This document shows, one piece after another, positions 36,312-45,545 of a stretch of DNA of 64,000 nucleotides. The translations under genes were made by a program, and so were the position numbers. This stretch comes from Candidatus Gastranaerophilales bacterium. Lineage in GTDB: Bacteria; Cyanobacteriota; Vampirovibrionia; Gastranaerophilales; Gastranaerophilaceae. Numbering within the stretch: position 1 is the stretch's first letter; every line of letters begins with the position of its first letter. The stretch is from positions 17,525-81,524 of the forward strand of contig CALURI010000011.1 of assembly GCA_944323135.1 (NCBI GenBank), in the 5' to 3' direction. The notes under the pieces were generated by a model that saw nothing but the letters and a program-made list of their open reading frames with translations, searched no databases and was not told where the DNA came from.

Positions 36312-37049
36312 ATGGACTTTAACAAAATTTGGAACATATTTTGTAAAATCTGCCTCATTTTTGTCATATTAATCGTATTTAATTCTTTGCTTGGAGATAT
36401 TCTTTTCCGTTTAAAATATTCATTTCCACAAGTATCTGCAACAACAACTCGACAAATAAACACATCTAAAGAACCTATACAAATTAATCTGGGAAATACT
36501 AAATACATAAAGGCTTATGGAGAAAAAGGACTATATGCCTTGCAACCTCAAGCTCAATATTCTATTTCGGGTCTTACTGTCACAAAAAATACCAATTTTT
36601 GGTTCAGAGATATAATGCGTAATAAATTTGATGATATTTGCCTCATGGATTTAGGAATTGTATGGGGTGATTTGGCGAATGACAAGAAAAAACTTTATAA
36701 ACACTGGAAATTTAAATCATATAAAACTCTTGGTCAATCAAGACGACTTGAATGGAGAACAAAGGCTCCGCATAATAGTCCTTGGACGCTAAATTATGTA
36801 AGTTCACATATATCACACACACATCTTATTCCCGCAAACAGAAATGTAATGGCAGGTCTTTTAAAAATTAAAAAGAATGATATCATTAAACTGGACGGCT
36901 ATCTTGTAGATATTTATACAGACAAAAATGAACTGATTGCAAAAACAAGCTTATCAAGGAAAGATACAGATCCGACAAGCAGAGGCTCAGGTGCCTGCGA
37001 AGACATGTACGTAAAGCAAGTACAAATCGGTAATAAGATTTACAAATAA
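36312..37049 (+). CDS. Conserved membrane-anchored protein of unknown function
   Basis: A 245-aa protein with one N-terminal membrane segment (IFCKICLIFVILIVFNSLL). Conserved-looking blocks are ISGLTVTKNTNFWFRDI, WGDLAN, SSHISHTHLIPANRNV, IKLDGYLVDIYTDK and the C-terminal SRGSGACEDMYVKQV with a single Cys. The HTHLIPAN/LDGYLVD/GACE pattern recurs in a family of uncharacterised exported proteins. AAGGAG precedes ATG and the gap to the kinase gene is 11 bp, so co-expression with the kinase is likely. Confidence 0.7.
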   Translation: MDFNKIWNIFCKICLIFVILIVFNSLLGDILFRLKYSFPQVSATTTRQINTSKEPIQINLGNTKYIKAYGEKGLYALQPQAQYSISGLTVTKNTNFWFRDIMRNKFDDICLMDLGIVWGDLANDKKKLYKHWKFKSYKTLGQSRRLEWRTKAPHNSPWTLNYVSSHISHTHLIPANRNVMAGLLKIKKNDIIKLDGYLVDIYTDKNELIAKTSLSRKDTDPTSRGSGACEDMYVKQVQIGNKIYK

Positions 37050-37061
37050 TAAATATAATTA

Positions 37062-38654
37062 TTAATTAAATAAGGCATTAATTTTATCTAAAATATCCTG
37101 CGGATCAATTTCATTTGTAATTTTATTGATATCCTGAGCAACTTGATATAATTTTGCAGCCTCTATTTTATCACCTGTAATTGCTATTGCACGTGCAAGA
37201 TTAAAATGAGCAAGTGCATAATTAGGATTACATTCAACGGACTTTTTAAACAAATCAATTGACTGTTTTACACGTCCCAAATCATCAAGGTAAATTACAC
37301 CCATATTATTATACGCTATATCATAAGACGGATCATATTTTATAGCAAGCTCATATTCCTTTAATGCTTCATCAATATCACCTTTTCCCCAATATAAAAA
37401 TCCCAGATTACAGTGAATTTTTGCATTAACCGGATCTAATTCAAGAGCATTTCTATAAACTTGTAAAGCATTTTCAATATCTTCTTTATCATAAAATGCA
37501 CTGCCTAGATTAACATAAATATCTATATCTTTAGGAGTTAAAAGGTATGCACTTTGATAAGAACTTATTGCAGCATCAAGATCCTGTTTTGATTCTTGAT
37601 ATACAAAACCTAAAGTCTGATTAATAATACTTGTCCACTGTTTTTTAGGATTTAAAGTTACGGCAGTTTGAAAATGCGAAATAGCTCCGTCAATATCACC
37701 TTTTACATAAAGTATATTTGCAAGATTTGAATGAACATCTGGCATATTAGGCATAATTTGTATTAATTTTTCATAAATTTCAACTGCACTATCATAATCA
37801 CCTTGTTCTTCATAAGCCTGACAAAGATGCCTATAAGCAGGGATATTTAAACTGTCTAGCCAAATTGCCATTTTATATTCAGTAATAGCATCCTCAAACT
37901 GACCCAATGACCTGTATATATCTCCCAAAAGGCAATAAAGCGGAATAAATCCCGGAGCCTTTTCAACAGCATCACTGTAAGTTTCAATTGCTTCACTCAG
38001 CCTATTTGCCTGAACCAAATAAGAACCTTTTACTAATATAGGTAAAAACTTTGTATAAGACAAAATTCTTTTAACATTTCCAAGTGCAATTTTATCAAAT
38101 GGAAGAGTCAGTAAAGATAAAACAAATTCGTATTTAGAAAGAAGGAACTTTTTAAAACTTCTTGCAGAAGATACATTGTAAAGATTTGATAATAAAAAGT
38201 GAGCACAAGAATTTGCAAAAGGCATTGCTTTAATAGCTTTTTTAGCACTCATAGAAGCATCTAAGAATCTAGCTTTTTTGGTATAAGTTTCTGCCAAAAG
38301 ATAATATGCTTTCCCAAGTTTAGGATTTTTAGAAACAGCCATATCAAAATAATTAATAGCTTTATCCAAATCTCCTTTAAAGAAATGAGCCTGACCTATT
38401 TTAAAATATATTTCAGCAGAATCAATATAAGTTTCCAAAGCACGTTGATATTCAGTAATAGCCTCGTCAATATACTGACAGGAATTATAAATATCCAAAT
38501 GCCAAGCCAAATATAAATCACCTAATCTGACATGCAAATCCGCATTTGTAGGATCAGCCTGCAAACCTATCTGGCAAAGTTCAATAGCATTTTTAACATT
38601 ACCTGTTTTATATTCTTTATTTATTTTCTTTTCTAATTGTTTCGTATCAGCCAT
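37062..38654 (-). CDS. Tetratricopeptide-repeat protein
   Basis: A 530-aa protein consisting almost wholly of TPRs, about 12-13 units. Examples: ADLHVRLGDLYLAWHL, AEIYFKIGQAHFFKGDLDKA, AKIHCNLGFLYWGKGDIDEA, YDIAYNNMGVIYLDDLGRVK, YALAHFNLARAIAITGDKIE. It is interrupted by a hydrophobic but not clearly membrane-spanning stretch near 170-195. No signal peptide. A protein-protein scaffold; partners unknown. It stops 13 bp from the convergent gene at 37049. Confidence 0.9.
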   Translation of the reverse strand: MADTKQLEKKINKEYKTGNVKNAIELCQIGLQADPTNADLHVRLGDLYLAWHLDIYNSCQYIDEAITEYQRALETYIDSAEIYFKIGQAHFFKGDLDKAINYFDMAVSKNPKLGKAYYLLAETYTKKARFLDASMSAKKAIKAMPFANSCAHFLLSNLYNVSSARSFKKFLLSKYEFVLSLLTLPFDKIALGNVKRILSYTKFLPILVKGSYLVQANRLSEAIETYSDAVEKAPGFIPLYCLLGDIYRSLGQFEDAITEYKMAIWLDSLNIPAYRHLCQAYEEQGDYDSAVEIYEKLIQIMPNMPDVHSNLANILYVKGDIDGAISHFQTAVTLNPKKQWTSIINQTLGFVYQESKQDLDAAISSYQSAYLLTPKDIDIYVNLGSAFYDKEDIENALQVYRNALELDPVNAKIHCNLGFLYWGKGDIDEALKEYELAIKYDPSYDIAYNNMGVIYLDDLGRVKQSIDLFKKSVECNPNYALAHFNLARAIAITGDKIEAAKLYQVAQDINKITNEIDPQDILDKINALFN

Positions 38655-38794
38655 AATATTAATATTGTATAAAGAATCTTGACAGAACCATTAAATAGTT
38701 CCATACTATATACATTGTAAATAATATGCCTTAAAAATGCAAGTTATTTATATTTAACAACATATAAGTGTATTAGATTTCTTAAGAGGTAAAA

Positions 38795-40105
38795 ATGAGA
38801 GAAAACAAAATTTATTTCGTAGACGTAACAAACAGAGACGGCGTTCAAACATCCAGACTTGGACTTGCAAAACTCCAAAAAACAATGATTAACCTTATGT
38901 TGGATGATATGGGAATAACTCAATCTGAGTTTGGATTTCCAACTACGACACACGAGATAAATTACTTAAACGGGAATCTTGAATTAGTCCAAAGAGGTGT
39001 AATATCAAGGACAAAACTTTCAGGCTGGATGAGAGGGATTTCCTCTGACGTCGAATTATCGTTTAAGAATGTACCAAAACTGAAAAATATTAACCTTTCT
39101 CAATCAACATCAGAACAGATGATTAACGGCAAATACCTAGGTAAAAAAACACCTCAAGACATAATAAATATGACATGTGAAGCAGTTGAATGCGCAGTAT
39201 CACTTGGTGCTGAAGATATTGGGATTAATGCCGAAGATGCTTCAAGAAGCAACATTGAATTTCTTATAAAATATGCAAATGAAGCAAAAAAATGCGGAGC
39301 AAGAAGATTCAGATATTGCGACACACTTGGATACGAAGATCCGCAAACAACTTATGAAAGAATATACAAAATAGCAAAAGAAACAGAAATGCCTATTGAA
39401 ATGCATTTTCATAATGATTTAGGAATGGCGGTAGCTTGTTCTGTAATGGGAGCAAGAGCAGCTGTTGATGCTGGAGTTGATGCTTACATAAATACGGCAA
39501 TTAACGGAATGGGAGAAAGAGCAGGTAATGCTGATTTAGTATCCTGCTTACTAGCCATTTTAAAATCAGCCGGATTTAGACAAAGATATAATATAGATCC
39601 AAATATTGACTTGAGTAAAGCATGGAAACTTGCAAAATATACTGCTTATGCCTTTGGGATTCCGATTCCTATGAATCAACCTGCAGTCGGGGACAATGCT
39701 TTCGCACATGAATCAGGTATTCATGCGGATGGAGCACTGAAAGACAGAAGGAATTATGAGCTTTATGACTTTGAAGAACTAGGAAGAGGAGAACCAGAAA
39801 TCATCGAAACAGGCAGAATGATTACAACCGGAGAATATGGCGGAATTAAAGGTTTTAGAAACGTTTATAACAACCTTGAGCTAGAATTTAAAGATGAACA
39901 TGAAGCAAGAAATATTCTTGAACTTGTACGTTATGCAAACGTACATACTCAAAAGCCTTTAACATCAAGCGAGTTAAGATTTATATATTATTATCCGGAT
40001 ATTGCCGCAAAAATAATGACAGTATCTCCATATTATGAACCGCAAGGAGCAATTAAGGAAAGAATTGATGCTCATTTGTTAACAAAACCCCACAGAATAA
40101 TTTAA
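38795..40105 (+). CDS. 2-isopropylmalate / homocitrate synthase-family enzyme
   Basis: A 436-aa alpha-ketoacid Claisen condensation enzyme that joins acetyl-CoA to a 2-oxoacid. The metal site is NRDGVQTSR (usual form LRDGEQTP), with HFHNDLGMA carrying the HxH pair. NTAINGMGERAGNADL and FAHESGIHADG are diagnostic. The C-terminal LeuA regulatory domain is missing, so leucine feedback control is unlikely. Whether the substrate is 2-oxoisovalerate (LeuA), 2-oxoglutarate (NifV) or pyruvate (CimA) cannot be read. AAGAGG precedes ATG. An aconitase-type gene follows, but a repeat copy lies between them. Confidence 0.9.
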   Translation: MRENKIYFVDVTNRDGVQTSRLGLAKLQKTMINLMLDDMGITQSEFGFPTTTHEINYLNGNLELVQRGVISRTKLSGWMRGISSDVELSFKNVPKLKNINLSQSTSEQMINGKYLGKKTPQDIINMTCEAVECAVSLGAEDIGINAEDASRSNIEFLIKYANEAKKCGARRFRYCDTLGYEDPQTTYERIYKIAKETEMPIEMHFHNDLGMAVACSVMGARAAVDAGVDAYINTAINGMGERAGNADLVSCLLAILKSAGFRQRYNIDPNIDLSKAWKLAKYTAYAFGIPIPMNQPAVGDNAFAHESGIHADGALKDRRNYELYDFEELGRGEPEIIETGRMITTGEYGGIKGFRNVYNNLELEFKDEHEARNILELVRYANVHTQKPLTSSELRFIYYYPDIAAKIMTVSPYYEPQGAIKERIDAHLLTKPHRII

Positions 40106-40140
40106 TTATCAAATAAACTGAAGATTCACTCATAATAAGT

Positions 40141-40178
40141 AAAAAAGGCACCTAATAAAAATATTGGGTGTCTTTTTT
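40141..40178 (+). terminator. Terminator carried by repeat copy 2
   Basis: Same 17-bp stem-loop with T6 as 21303-21340. In this place it terminates the leuA-like transcript and so uncouples it from leuC. Confidence 0.9.
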
Positions 40179-40276
40179 GTTACGAATTATTAAGATTTTT
40201 TATTCAATTATTAAAGTTTTTTATTAAATATGCCGATACTTATGACAAGGAAACAAAACGAGAAAGGGAACAGGTC

Positions 40277-41482
40277 ATGGGTATGGCTGCTTCGCAAGCT
40301 CGGTTCTTAGGACTGACTGCGAGAAAAACAAATGTTGAATATGAAGGACAGCAGATCAACCAACAAAGAACTACTTTGTCAAACCAATCTGCCAACTATT
40401 ATAACCAGTTACTCGGAATGACTGTTCCGGTTCCTCCGTCTACTGCGGATTATACAAAAACTGTTTATACATTTGAAGATGGTTCTTTAAGTAATTCTAT
40501 TTCTACAATGATTGCTCAAAGCGACGGAACATATTTAATTAGTTACACATCTTCTTGGACAGATGATTTTGCTGCGGTATCTGCAGGGCAATCTATTGTA
40601 ACCAGAAAGGATTCTGGTGCTGTAGATGTCGATGGCAACACTATTTTTAATTATTATGTGGGGGCTAAAGAACTTAGGGGATTGACTGAAGATTTAACTT
40701 TCACTGCTCAAGAATACGATGCCCAAGGAAATGCTACAGGAGATCCGATTTCAGGATTATTCTATGATAAAGAGACTAAAAAATACTACAGACAATATGA
40801 TGAACAAACTGGGATATATTCACAAGAATATGTACCGACTTCTGATAATGTTAAATATACTTGTGATTTCAATGATGAATATTTAAAGACATTATCTGCG
40901 GACCAGATTGCTAACTTAAAGGAAGAAGAAAAGAATTATATTGATATTCTTAACAAGCAATACGGGGAAGCTAATTGGTTGGTAAGATACGTTCAGAACA
41001 CTACTACTGGAACTTGGTCACCATATTTTGTTAAAAAAGAGGTATTAGATTCTGCGATTTTCTCTGACACAGGGTCTTCACAAAGCAATATACCGGCTTA
41101 TACTATTGGGTCTGCTCAAAAAACTGAAGAAGTGAAAGGGGTTATTGCCAGACTTGAACAGGATTCTACAGGGCGTATTATTAATGTTACTTTGAATCCG
41201 GGGCAGCAAGATGAAGTTACTTATGCGGTTACGACTAACACGGTAACGGACCAAGCGGCTTATGATGATGCGATGAATCAATACGAATACGATAAGTATG
41301 AATACGATCAATCTATTCAAGAAATTAATGCCAAAATTGAAATTATTCAAGCGCAGGACAAAAACCTTGAATTAAGATTAAAACAATTAGACACTGAACA
41401 AGATGCTATTCAAACGGAAATGGATGCTGTACAAAAAGTTATAGAAAAGAATACTGAATCGACATTCAAAACGTTCGGATAG
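40277..41482 (+). CDS. 401-aa protein of unknown function, copy 2
   Basis: Protein sequence identical to the gene at 21439: helical Gln/Arg-rich N-terminus, Thr/Asp/Tyr-rich middle, coiled-coil C-terminus ending FKTFG. It keeps the same upstream 160 bp, so it should keep the same promoter and ribosome-binding site. Two intact copies double the gene dose. Confidence 0.75.
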   Translation: MGMAASQARFLGLTARKTNVEYEGQQINQQRTTLSNQSANYYNQLLGMTVPVPPSTADYTKTVYTFEDGSLSNSISTMIAQSDGTYLISYTSSWTDDFAAVSAGQSIVTRKDSGAVDVDGNTIFNYYVGAKELRGLTEDLTFTAQEYDAQGNATGDPISGLFYDKETKKYYRQYDEQTGIYSQEYVPTSDNVKYTCDFNDEYLKTLSADQIANLKEEEKNYIDILNKQYGEANWLVRYVQNTTTGTWSPYFVKKEVLDSAIFSDTGSSQSNIPAYTIGSAQKTEEVKGVIARLEQDSTGRIINVTLNPGQQDEVTYAVTTNTVTDQAAYDDAMNQYEYDKYEYDQSIQEINAKIEIIQAQDKNLELRLKQLDTEQDAIQTEMDAVQKVIEKNTESTFKTFG

Positions 41483-41655
41483 TAATAGATAATAATGAGT
41501 ACAAAGGAGATTATATTTCATTTGATAGATAAATAAAAGACCAAAATTTTTATATATTTTTTTTATTTTTAATGCGGTATTTTCTTTAATTTATACATTG
41601 GTAAAAATTATGATTTTTACTGATAAAAGTTTGTTTCCTTTCCCTTTTTATTCTC

Positions 41656-41680
41656 ACGACTTTATTAGTCGTTTTTTTTT
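41656..41680 (+). terminator. Rho-independent terminator of the 401-aa gene, copy 2
   Basis: Same ACGACT/AGTCGT hairpin and T9 as copy 1. It isolates leuC from the upstream genes. Confidence 0.85.
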
Positions 41681-41746
41681 GTGCTAAAATAAAAAAAATT
41701 AAACTCTAACATAAATATAGAAAACCGTATTAGAAGGAGAATGGTT

Positions 41747-42988
41747 ATGGGACAAACTTTAGCAGAAAAGATAATATCTGAACATGCCGGTAAAAAAGTT
41801 AAAGCAGGAGAACTTGTTATTGCAAAAGTAGATGTATGTGCAGTACAAGACGGAACAGGTCCCTTAACAGTTCAGGAGTTTAAGAAATTGGGTAAAGATA
41901 AATTAAACAACCCATCTAGAACAATTCTATTTATAGATCACGCTTCTCCAAGCCCCAGAAAAGAACTTTCTAATACTCATACTGTTTTAAGAAATTTTTC
42001 AAAAGAATATGGAGCAGTTCTTTCAGATATCGGAGCAGGAGTATGCCACCAAAGACTTGTAGAAACATTTGTAAACCCCGGAGAAATTCTAGTGGGTGCC
42101 GATTCTCATACCTGCACCTCAGGAGCACTGGGAGCATTTGCGACAGGAATGGGCTCAACAGACATTGCAGTTGCAATGGCTTTAGGCAAAACTTGGCTTA
42201 AAGTTCCAGCAACTTTCAAAATAGAAGTTAACGGCAAATTTAAAGAAGGAATATGCTCAAAAGATTTAATGCTGCATCTTATTGGAATAATTGGGGCAGA
42301 TGGTGCTACATACAAAGCATTAGAATTTTGCGGAGATACAATTGAAAATATGTCGATGTCTGAAAGATTTACACTTGCAAACATGGCTGTAGAAGCCGGA
42401 GCGAAAGCTGGTCTTTTTGTAGCTGATGAGAAAACTAAAGAATTCTTAAAATCAAGAAACCGAGAAGATAAATTCAGAAGCATAAAACCTGATGAAGATG
42501 CAATTTATGAACGAATTATAAAGATCAATGCAGAAGAAATAGGACATACTGTATCTTGTCCCCACACTGTAGATAATACAAAACCTGTTGAAGAATTAAA
42601 AAATGTAAAAGTTGATCAGGTTTTTGTCGGGACTTGTACAAACGGACGTATTGAGGATTTAAGAATTGTTGCAAAAATTTTAAAAGGTAAAAGAATTAAT
42701 CCTGATGTAAGAATGCTAATTTGTCCTGCCTCAAAAGATGTTTATTTAAAAGCCTTAGAAGAAAATTTGATAACAACATTTGTAGAAGCAAATGCGACTA
42801 TCTTACCTCCTGGCTGCGGTCCTTGTGTCGGAGTTCATGCCGGAACACTTGCTGATGGAGAAATATGCCTTGCGACTCAAAACAGAAACTTCCGTGGAAG
42901 AATGGGCAACGTTGAAGGCTCAATCTATCTTTCCTCTCCTTATGTTGCAGCACATACAGCTTTAAACGGCTATATAAGCGCGAATTAA
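41747..42988 (+). CDS. leuC: 3-isopropylmalate dehydratase large subunit (aconitase family)
   Basis: A 413-aa protein of the shorter archaeal/thermophile-type LeuC/HacA group. [4Fe-4S] ligands are in VGTCTNGRIEDL and PGCGPCVG. DHASPSPRKEL, GADSHTCTSGALGAFATGMG and NRNFRGRMG are conserved substrate/cluster blocks. The start ATG 41747 has AAGGAG at 7 nt; ATG 41741 is only 1 nt from it. It pairs functionally with the leuA-like synthase upstream. The small subunit (leuD) is not next to it. Isopropylmalate versus homoaconitate specificity is open. Confidence 0.92.
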   Translation: MGQTLAEKIISEHAGKKVKAGELVIAKVDVCAVQDGTGPLTVQEFKKLGKDKLNNPSRTILFIDHASPSPRKELSNTHTVLRNFSKEYGAVLSDIGAGVCHQRLVETFVNPGEILVGADSHTCTSGALGAFATGMGSTDIAVAMALGKTWLKVPATFKIEVNGKFKEGICSKDLMLHLIGIIGADGATYKALEFCGDTIENMSMSERFTLANMAVEAGAKAGLFVADEKTKEFLKSRNREDKFRSIKPDEDAIYERIIKINAEEIGHTVSCPHTVDNTKPVEELKNVKVDQVFVGTCTNGRIEDLRIVAKILKGKRINPDVRMLICPASKDVYLKALEENLITTFVEANATILPPGCGPCVGVHAGTLADGEICLATQNRNFRGRMGNVEGSIYLSSPYVAAHTALNGYISAN

Positions 42989-43082
42989 AATCTTTAAATA
43001 AAAAATATATTCTACTGGCTATGTAACAACGAATGAGCATTTACTGACAAAAATTTCTTACTATATTGTTAAGGAGAAATTT

Positions 43083-43676
43083 ATGTCAGGCAATAAATTA
43101 CAGTACAAAAAAATGCCTCTGGAAGAACTTGTCGTTTTGTCTCAACAAAATGACTTTAAAGCACTTGAAGAAATTATTAAACGCGAACAAAAAAATGTTT
43201 TCGCAGCATTCTCATATCTCAGCCGCGTCAAAGAAAATGTCTCAGACTTGACACAAGAAGCACTTTTACGAGTCGCAAAAAATATTCAAAATTTAAAAAA
43301 TCCTAAACTTTTCAAAAGTTGGCTCAACCAAATTGTTACAAATCTATTTTATGATGAGCTTAGAAAATCCCAAAGGAAAGTAGAAACTATCTCACTTGAC
43401 GATGAATCAGACAATTCTGTGCCGATAAAATTACAACTGCTTGATAAAAAATGTAAACCTCACGAAAAATGTATAACTACAGAATTGGAAAACATAATAA
43501 AAAATGCGATTCTCGAGCTGCCTGAACAATTTAGGATTGCAATTATCTTAAGAGAATTACAAGGTCTGAGTTATGAAGAAATTGCAAAAGCCACACACTC
43601 AAGCATTGGAACAGTAAAATCCAGAATTGCAAGAGCCAGGGGAAAACTTCAAGAAGACTTAAAAGCTTACATATAA
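43083..43676 (+). CDS. ECF-type RNA polymerase sigma factor
   Basis: A 197-aa sigma-70 family factor with region 2 (SDLTQEALLRVAKNIQNLKN, KLFKSWLNQIVTNLFYDELR) and region 4 (ELPEQFRIAIILRELQGLSY, EEIAKATHSSIGTVKSRIAR). It lacks regions 1 and 3, so it is an ECF factor redirecting RNA polymerase to a stress regulon. AAGGAG lies 6 nt from ATG. The next gene, 12 bp downstream, encodes its likely anti-sigma factor. Confidence 0.95.
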   Translation: MSGNKLQYKKMPLEELVVLSQQNDFKALEEIIKREQKNVFAAFSYLSRVKENVSDLTQEALLRVAKNIQNLKNPKLFKSWLNQIVTNLFYDELRKSQRKVETISLDDESDNSVPIKLQLLDKKCKPHEKCITTELENIIKNAILELPEQFRIAIILRELQGLSYEEIAKATHSSIGTVKSRIARARGKLQEDLKAYI

Positions 43677-43688
43677 AGGAGGAATTTT

Positions 43689-44225
43689 ATGAATAATCGA
43701 CTAACCTGTGAACAAGTATCCGCACTATTGAATTTTTATATAGAAGATTCATTAAGTTCTAAACTGAAAGAATATGTACGACAACACCTTGAAAATTGCC
43801 CTGAATGCATGGAAAAATTTATTTCCATGCAAAATATGATAAACAAATTCATGGAAATTGAAAATGAAGAAATTGAAAATCCATATATTACCAAACAATA
43901 TAAAGACTTTAAATCAAATCTTTCCGCATACGTGGACAATGAACTTGATAATCAAGACAGTATAAAAATAAAAAAAATAGCTATTTCAAATCCTCTTGCA
44001 AGACAGGATTTAGAAAACATTTATACATTTAAAAGACTTTTACATTCCTCATTTCAAAAAACAAAAAATGAAATGAAAAATGATTATTCAAAATTTACAT
44101 TAAATATGTTAAAACATGAAAATCCTGCAGAAAAAAGAGTTGACCCATTTTACAAATTAACAGCAGCATTTTTCATAATGGTAAGCTGTATAGTAGCAGG
44201 GGTAATAAAGTTATTATATTTTTAA
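43689..44225 (+). CDS. Membrane anti-sigma factor with zinc-finger (ZAS) domain
   Basis: A 178-aa protein. The N-terminal anti-sigma zinc site is Cys6 of LTCEQVSALL with HLENCPEC (H-x3-C-x2-C) near residue 34. A linker holds a second helical segment (NLSAYVDNELDN), and a single C-terminal membrane helix (LTAAFFIMVSCIVAGVIKLL) ends at the last residues with almost no periplasmic part. It would hold the sigma factor at the membrane until released. Strong AAAGGAGG before ATG; operon with the sigma gene. Confidence 0.92.
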   Translation: MNNRLTCEQVSALLNFYIEDSLSSKLKEYVRQHLENCPECMEKFISMQNMINKFMEIENEEIENPYITKQYKDFKSNLSAYVDNELDNQDSIKIKKIAISNPLARQDLENIYTFKRLLHSSFQKTKNEMKNDYSKFTLNMLKHENPAEKRVDPFYKLTAAFFIMVSCIVAGVIKLLYF

Positions 44226-44852
44226 AGAACCTGATGAGTATTTAGCAGAAGAAAGCCTTATATAAGTATCCATTGAAATTCCTCTCGGAGATTTAAGATC
44301 ATGAGTATCTGTCCCATGCATTTTTGCAATAGCTTTTTTCTGCTGTTTTGCGGCATACTCATTTCTTAACAGCGGAGTAACTATATTACAAGAAATAATT
44401 GAACCTATAGTACTGGCAACAACATCAACACCGTTTTTAAATGATTTATATTCACCTTTTATATCATTAAAATTGGCCATATTTTCAATATTAAAACCAA
44501 TTTTTCCAATGTGTTCAGAAGAATTAACACCTTGTTTTGTTAAAAACTCTTTAATAGGTTTAGTTGTTAATTTCCCTGTAGAAACAAGTTTTGATGCAAG
44601 ATTTTTGAATGAACTTGTAATCACATAAAAAGATACAATATTTACAAAAGCATCAGCAGCTTCCTGAGGAATAAGAAATGTTTTCTGCTCAGGAGAAATT
44701 TTATCATTGAATACAACAGCAGTTACCTGAGCAAGAGATGACAAAATCCAGCCTAAAACACCTGTATGAACAAGCATTTGACCTGGATTTTCACCATACT
44801 TTTTATACATTACATTTTTAAAGTCTGAGAATAAATGAGCCGGAGATTTCAT
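44214..44852 (-). CDS. Membrane protein of unknown function
   Basis: A 212-aa protein with hydrophobic segments near residues 25-48 (VLGWILSSLAQVTAVVF) and 70-82, and a third weaker one near 140-160. The tail is basic (YAAKQQKKAIAKMHG). It overlaps the upstream gene by 4 bp (ATGA), indicating translational coupling. It also overlaps the 3' end of the anti-sigma gene by 12 bp on the other strand. No family recognised. It resembles its neighbour at 44849 in size and style and may form a pair with it. Confidence 0.6.
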   Translation of the reverse strand: MKSPAHLFSDFKNVMYKKYGENPGQMLVHTGVLGWILSSLAQVTAVVFNDKISPEQKTFLIPQEAADAFVNIVSFYVITSSFKNLASKLVSTGKLTTKPIKEFLTKQGVNSSEHIGKIGFNIENMANFNDIKGEYKSFKNGVDVVASTIGSIISCNIVTPLLRNEYAAKQQKKAIAKMHGTDTHDLKSPRGISMDTYIRLSSAKYSSGSLKI

Positions 44853-45424
44853 TTCTTATCCTCCTCATCATGCTTTATAAATGTATTTGTTAAAAATTTT
44901 GTTAAAGGCGCATCAATTAAAAAGTTAGTAAACATCATAACAACTAACGCGACAACAGTCCCCATTGCATTTCTGTATTGCAAGAACGGATCAGAAGTAT
45001 TATCTTTAGCATTACTTGGCGTAAATAATGTCTTATATTTTTTTACATTTGCTCTGGGCATTTCTGATAAAGCTTTAATACCTTTAATACAGCCTTTTCT
45101 AATGTAATAACCTGTTAAAGTACCTGCAATAATTTTAGCAACAGTTCTTGCAACAGAAACTTTTCTGGTTTTCTCATCAACACTTTTATTATGAGCATCA
45201 ATAAACGGTTGAGACATTAAAGCAGAAGCACCCAAAATCAACCTTTGTTCGGCAGATGAAATTTTTTCTCCTGTTTTTCTTATTCCTTTTATAACTTTGT
45301 CATTGGAATATACAGCCTCCGGAATTATATCCAAAGCCTTTTGCTGCAAACCGCGGTAAGCAGATGATACACCCTTATAAAACGGGGTACTTGTAATGTA
45401 TGTTCCAATATTTGATAGCGCCAT
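44849..45424 (-). CDS. Membrane protein of unknown function
   Basis: A 191-aa protein starting at ATG 45424; an upstream ATG at 45478 adds 18 residues. Hydrophobic stretches near 65-75, 96-110 (VAKIIAGTLTGYYI) and 155-172 (MGTVVALVVMMFTNFL), separated by Lys-rich loops. The C-terminus is charged (IKHDEEDKK). First gene of a two-gene unit with 44214. No recognised domain. Confidence 0.6.
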   Translation of the reverse strand: MALSNIGTYITSTPFYKGVSSAYRGLQQKALDIIPEAVYSNDKVIKGIRKTGEKISSAEQRLILGASALMSQPFIDAHNKSVDEKTRKVSVARTVAKIIAGTLTGYYIRKGCIKGIKALSEMPRANVKKYKTLFTPSNAKDNTSDPFLQYRNAMGTVVALVVMMFTNFLIDAPLTKFLTNTFIKHDEEDKK

Positions 45425-45545
45425 ATTTCTACCCAAATCTATAAAGCATGTAAAGGTAAATAATTGCTTTAATATCAATATATATTAATAAAGATTTACA
45501 ATTTTTTCGAGTTTATAATAACGCAAATATAAAAAAAATACCAAC

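Larger units (their letters stand above)
40107..41683 (+). repeat. 1,577-bp direct repeat, copy 2
   Basis: Matches 21269-22845 base for base as far as I could compare. It begins one base after the stop codon of the leuA-like gene. The first bases, TATCAAATAA, are the end of the phosphorylase coding sequence, meaningless here, so this copy was derived from copy 1. At the right end copy 1 reads GTGTGCTAA and copy 2 GTGCTAA, a short homology that may mark the junction. Confidence 0.95.

Noticed and set aside
43020..43082. ECF autoregulatory promoter before the sigma factor
   Set aside because: An AAC triplet exists but no -10 motif could be defended.
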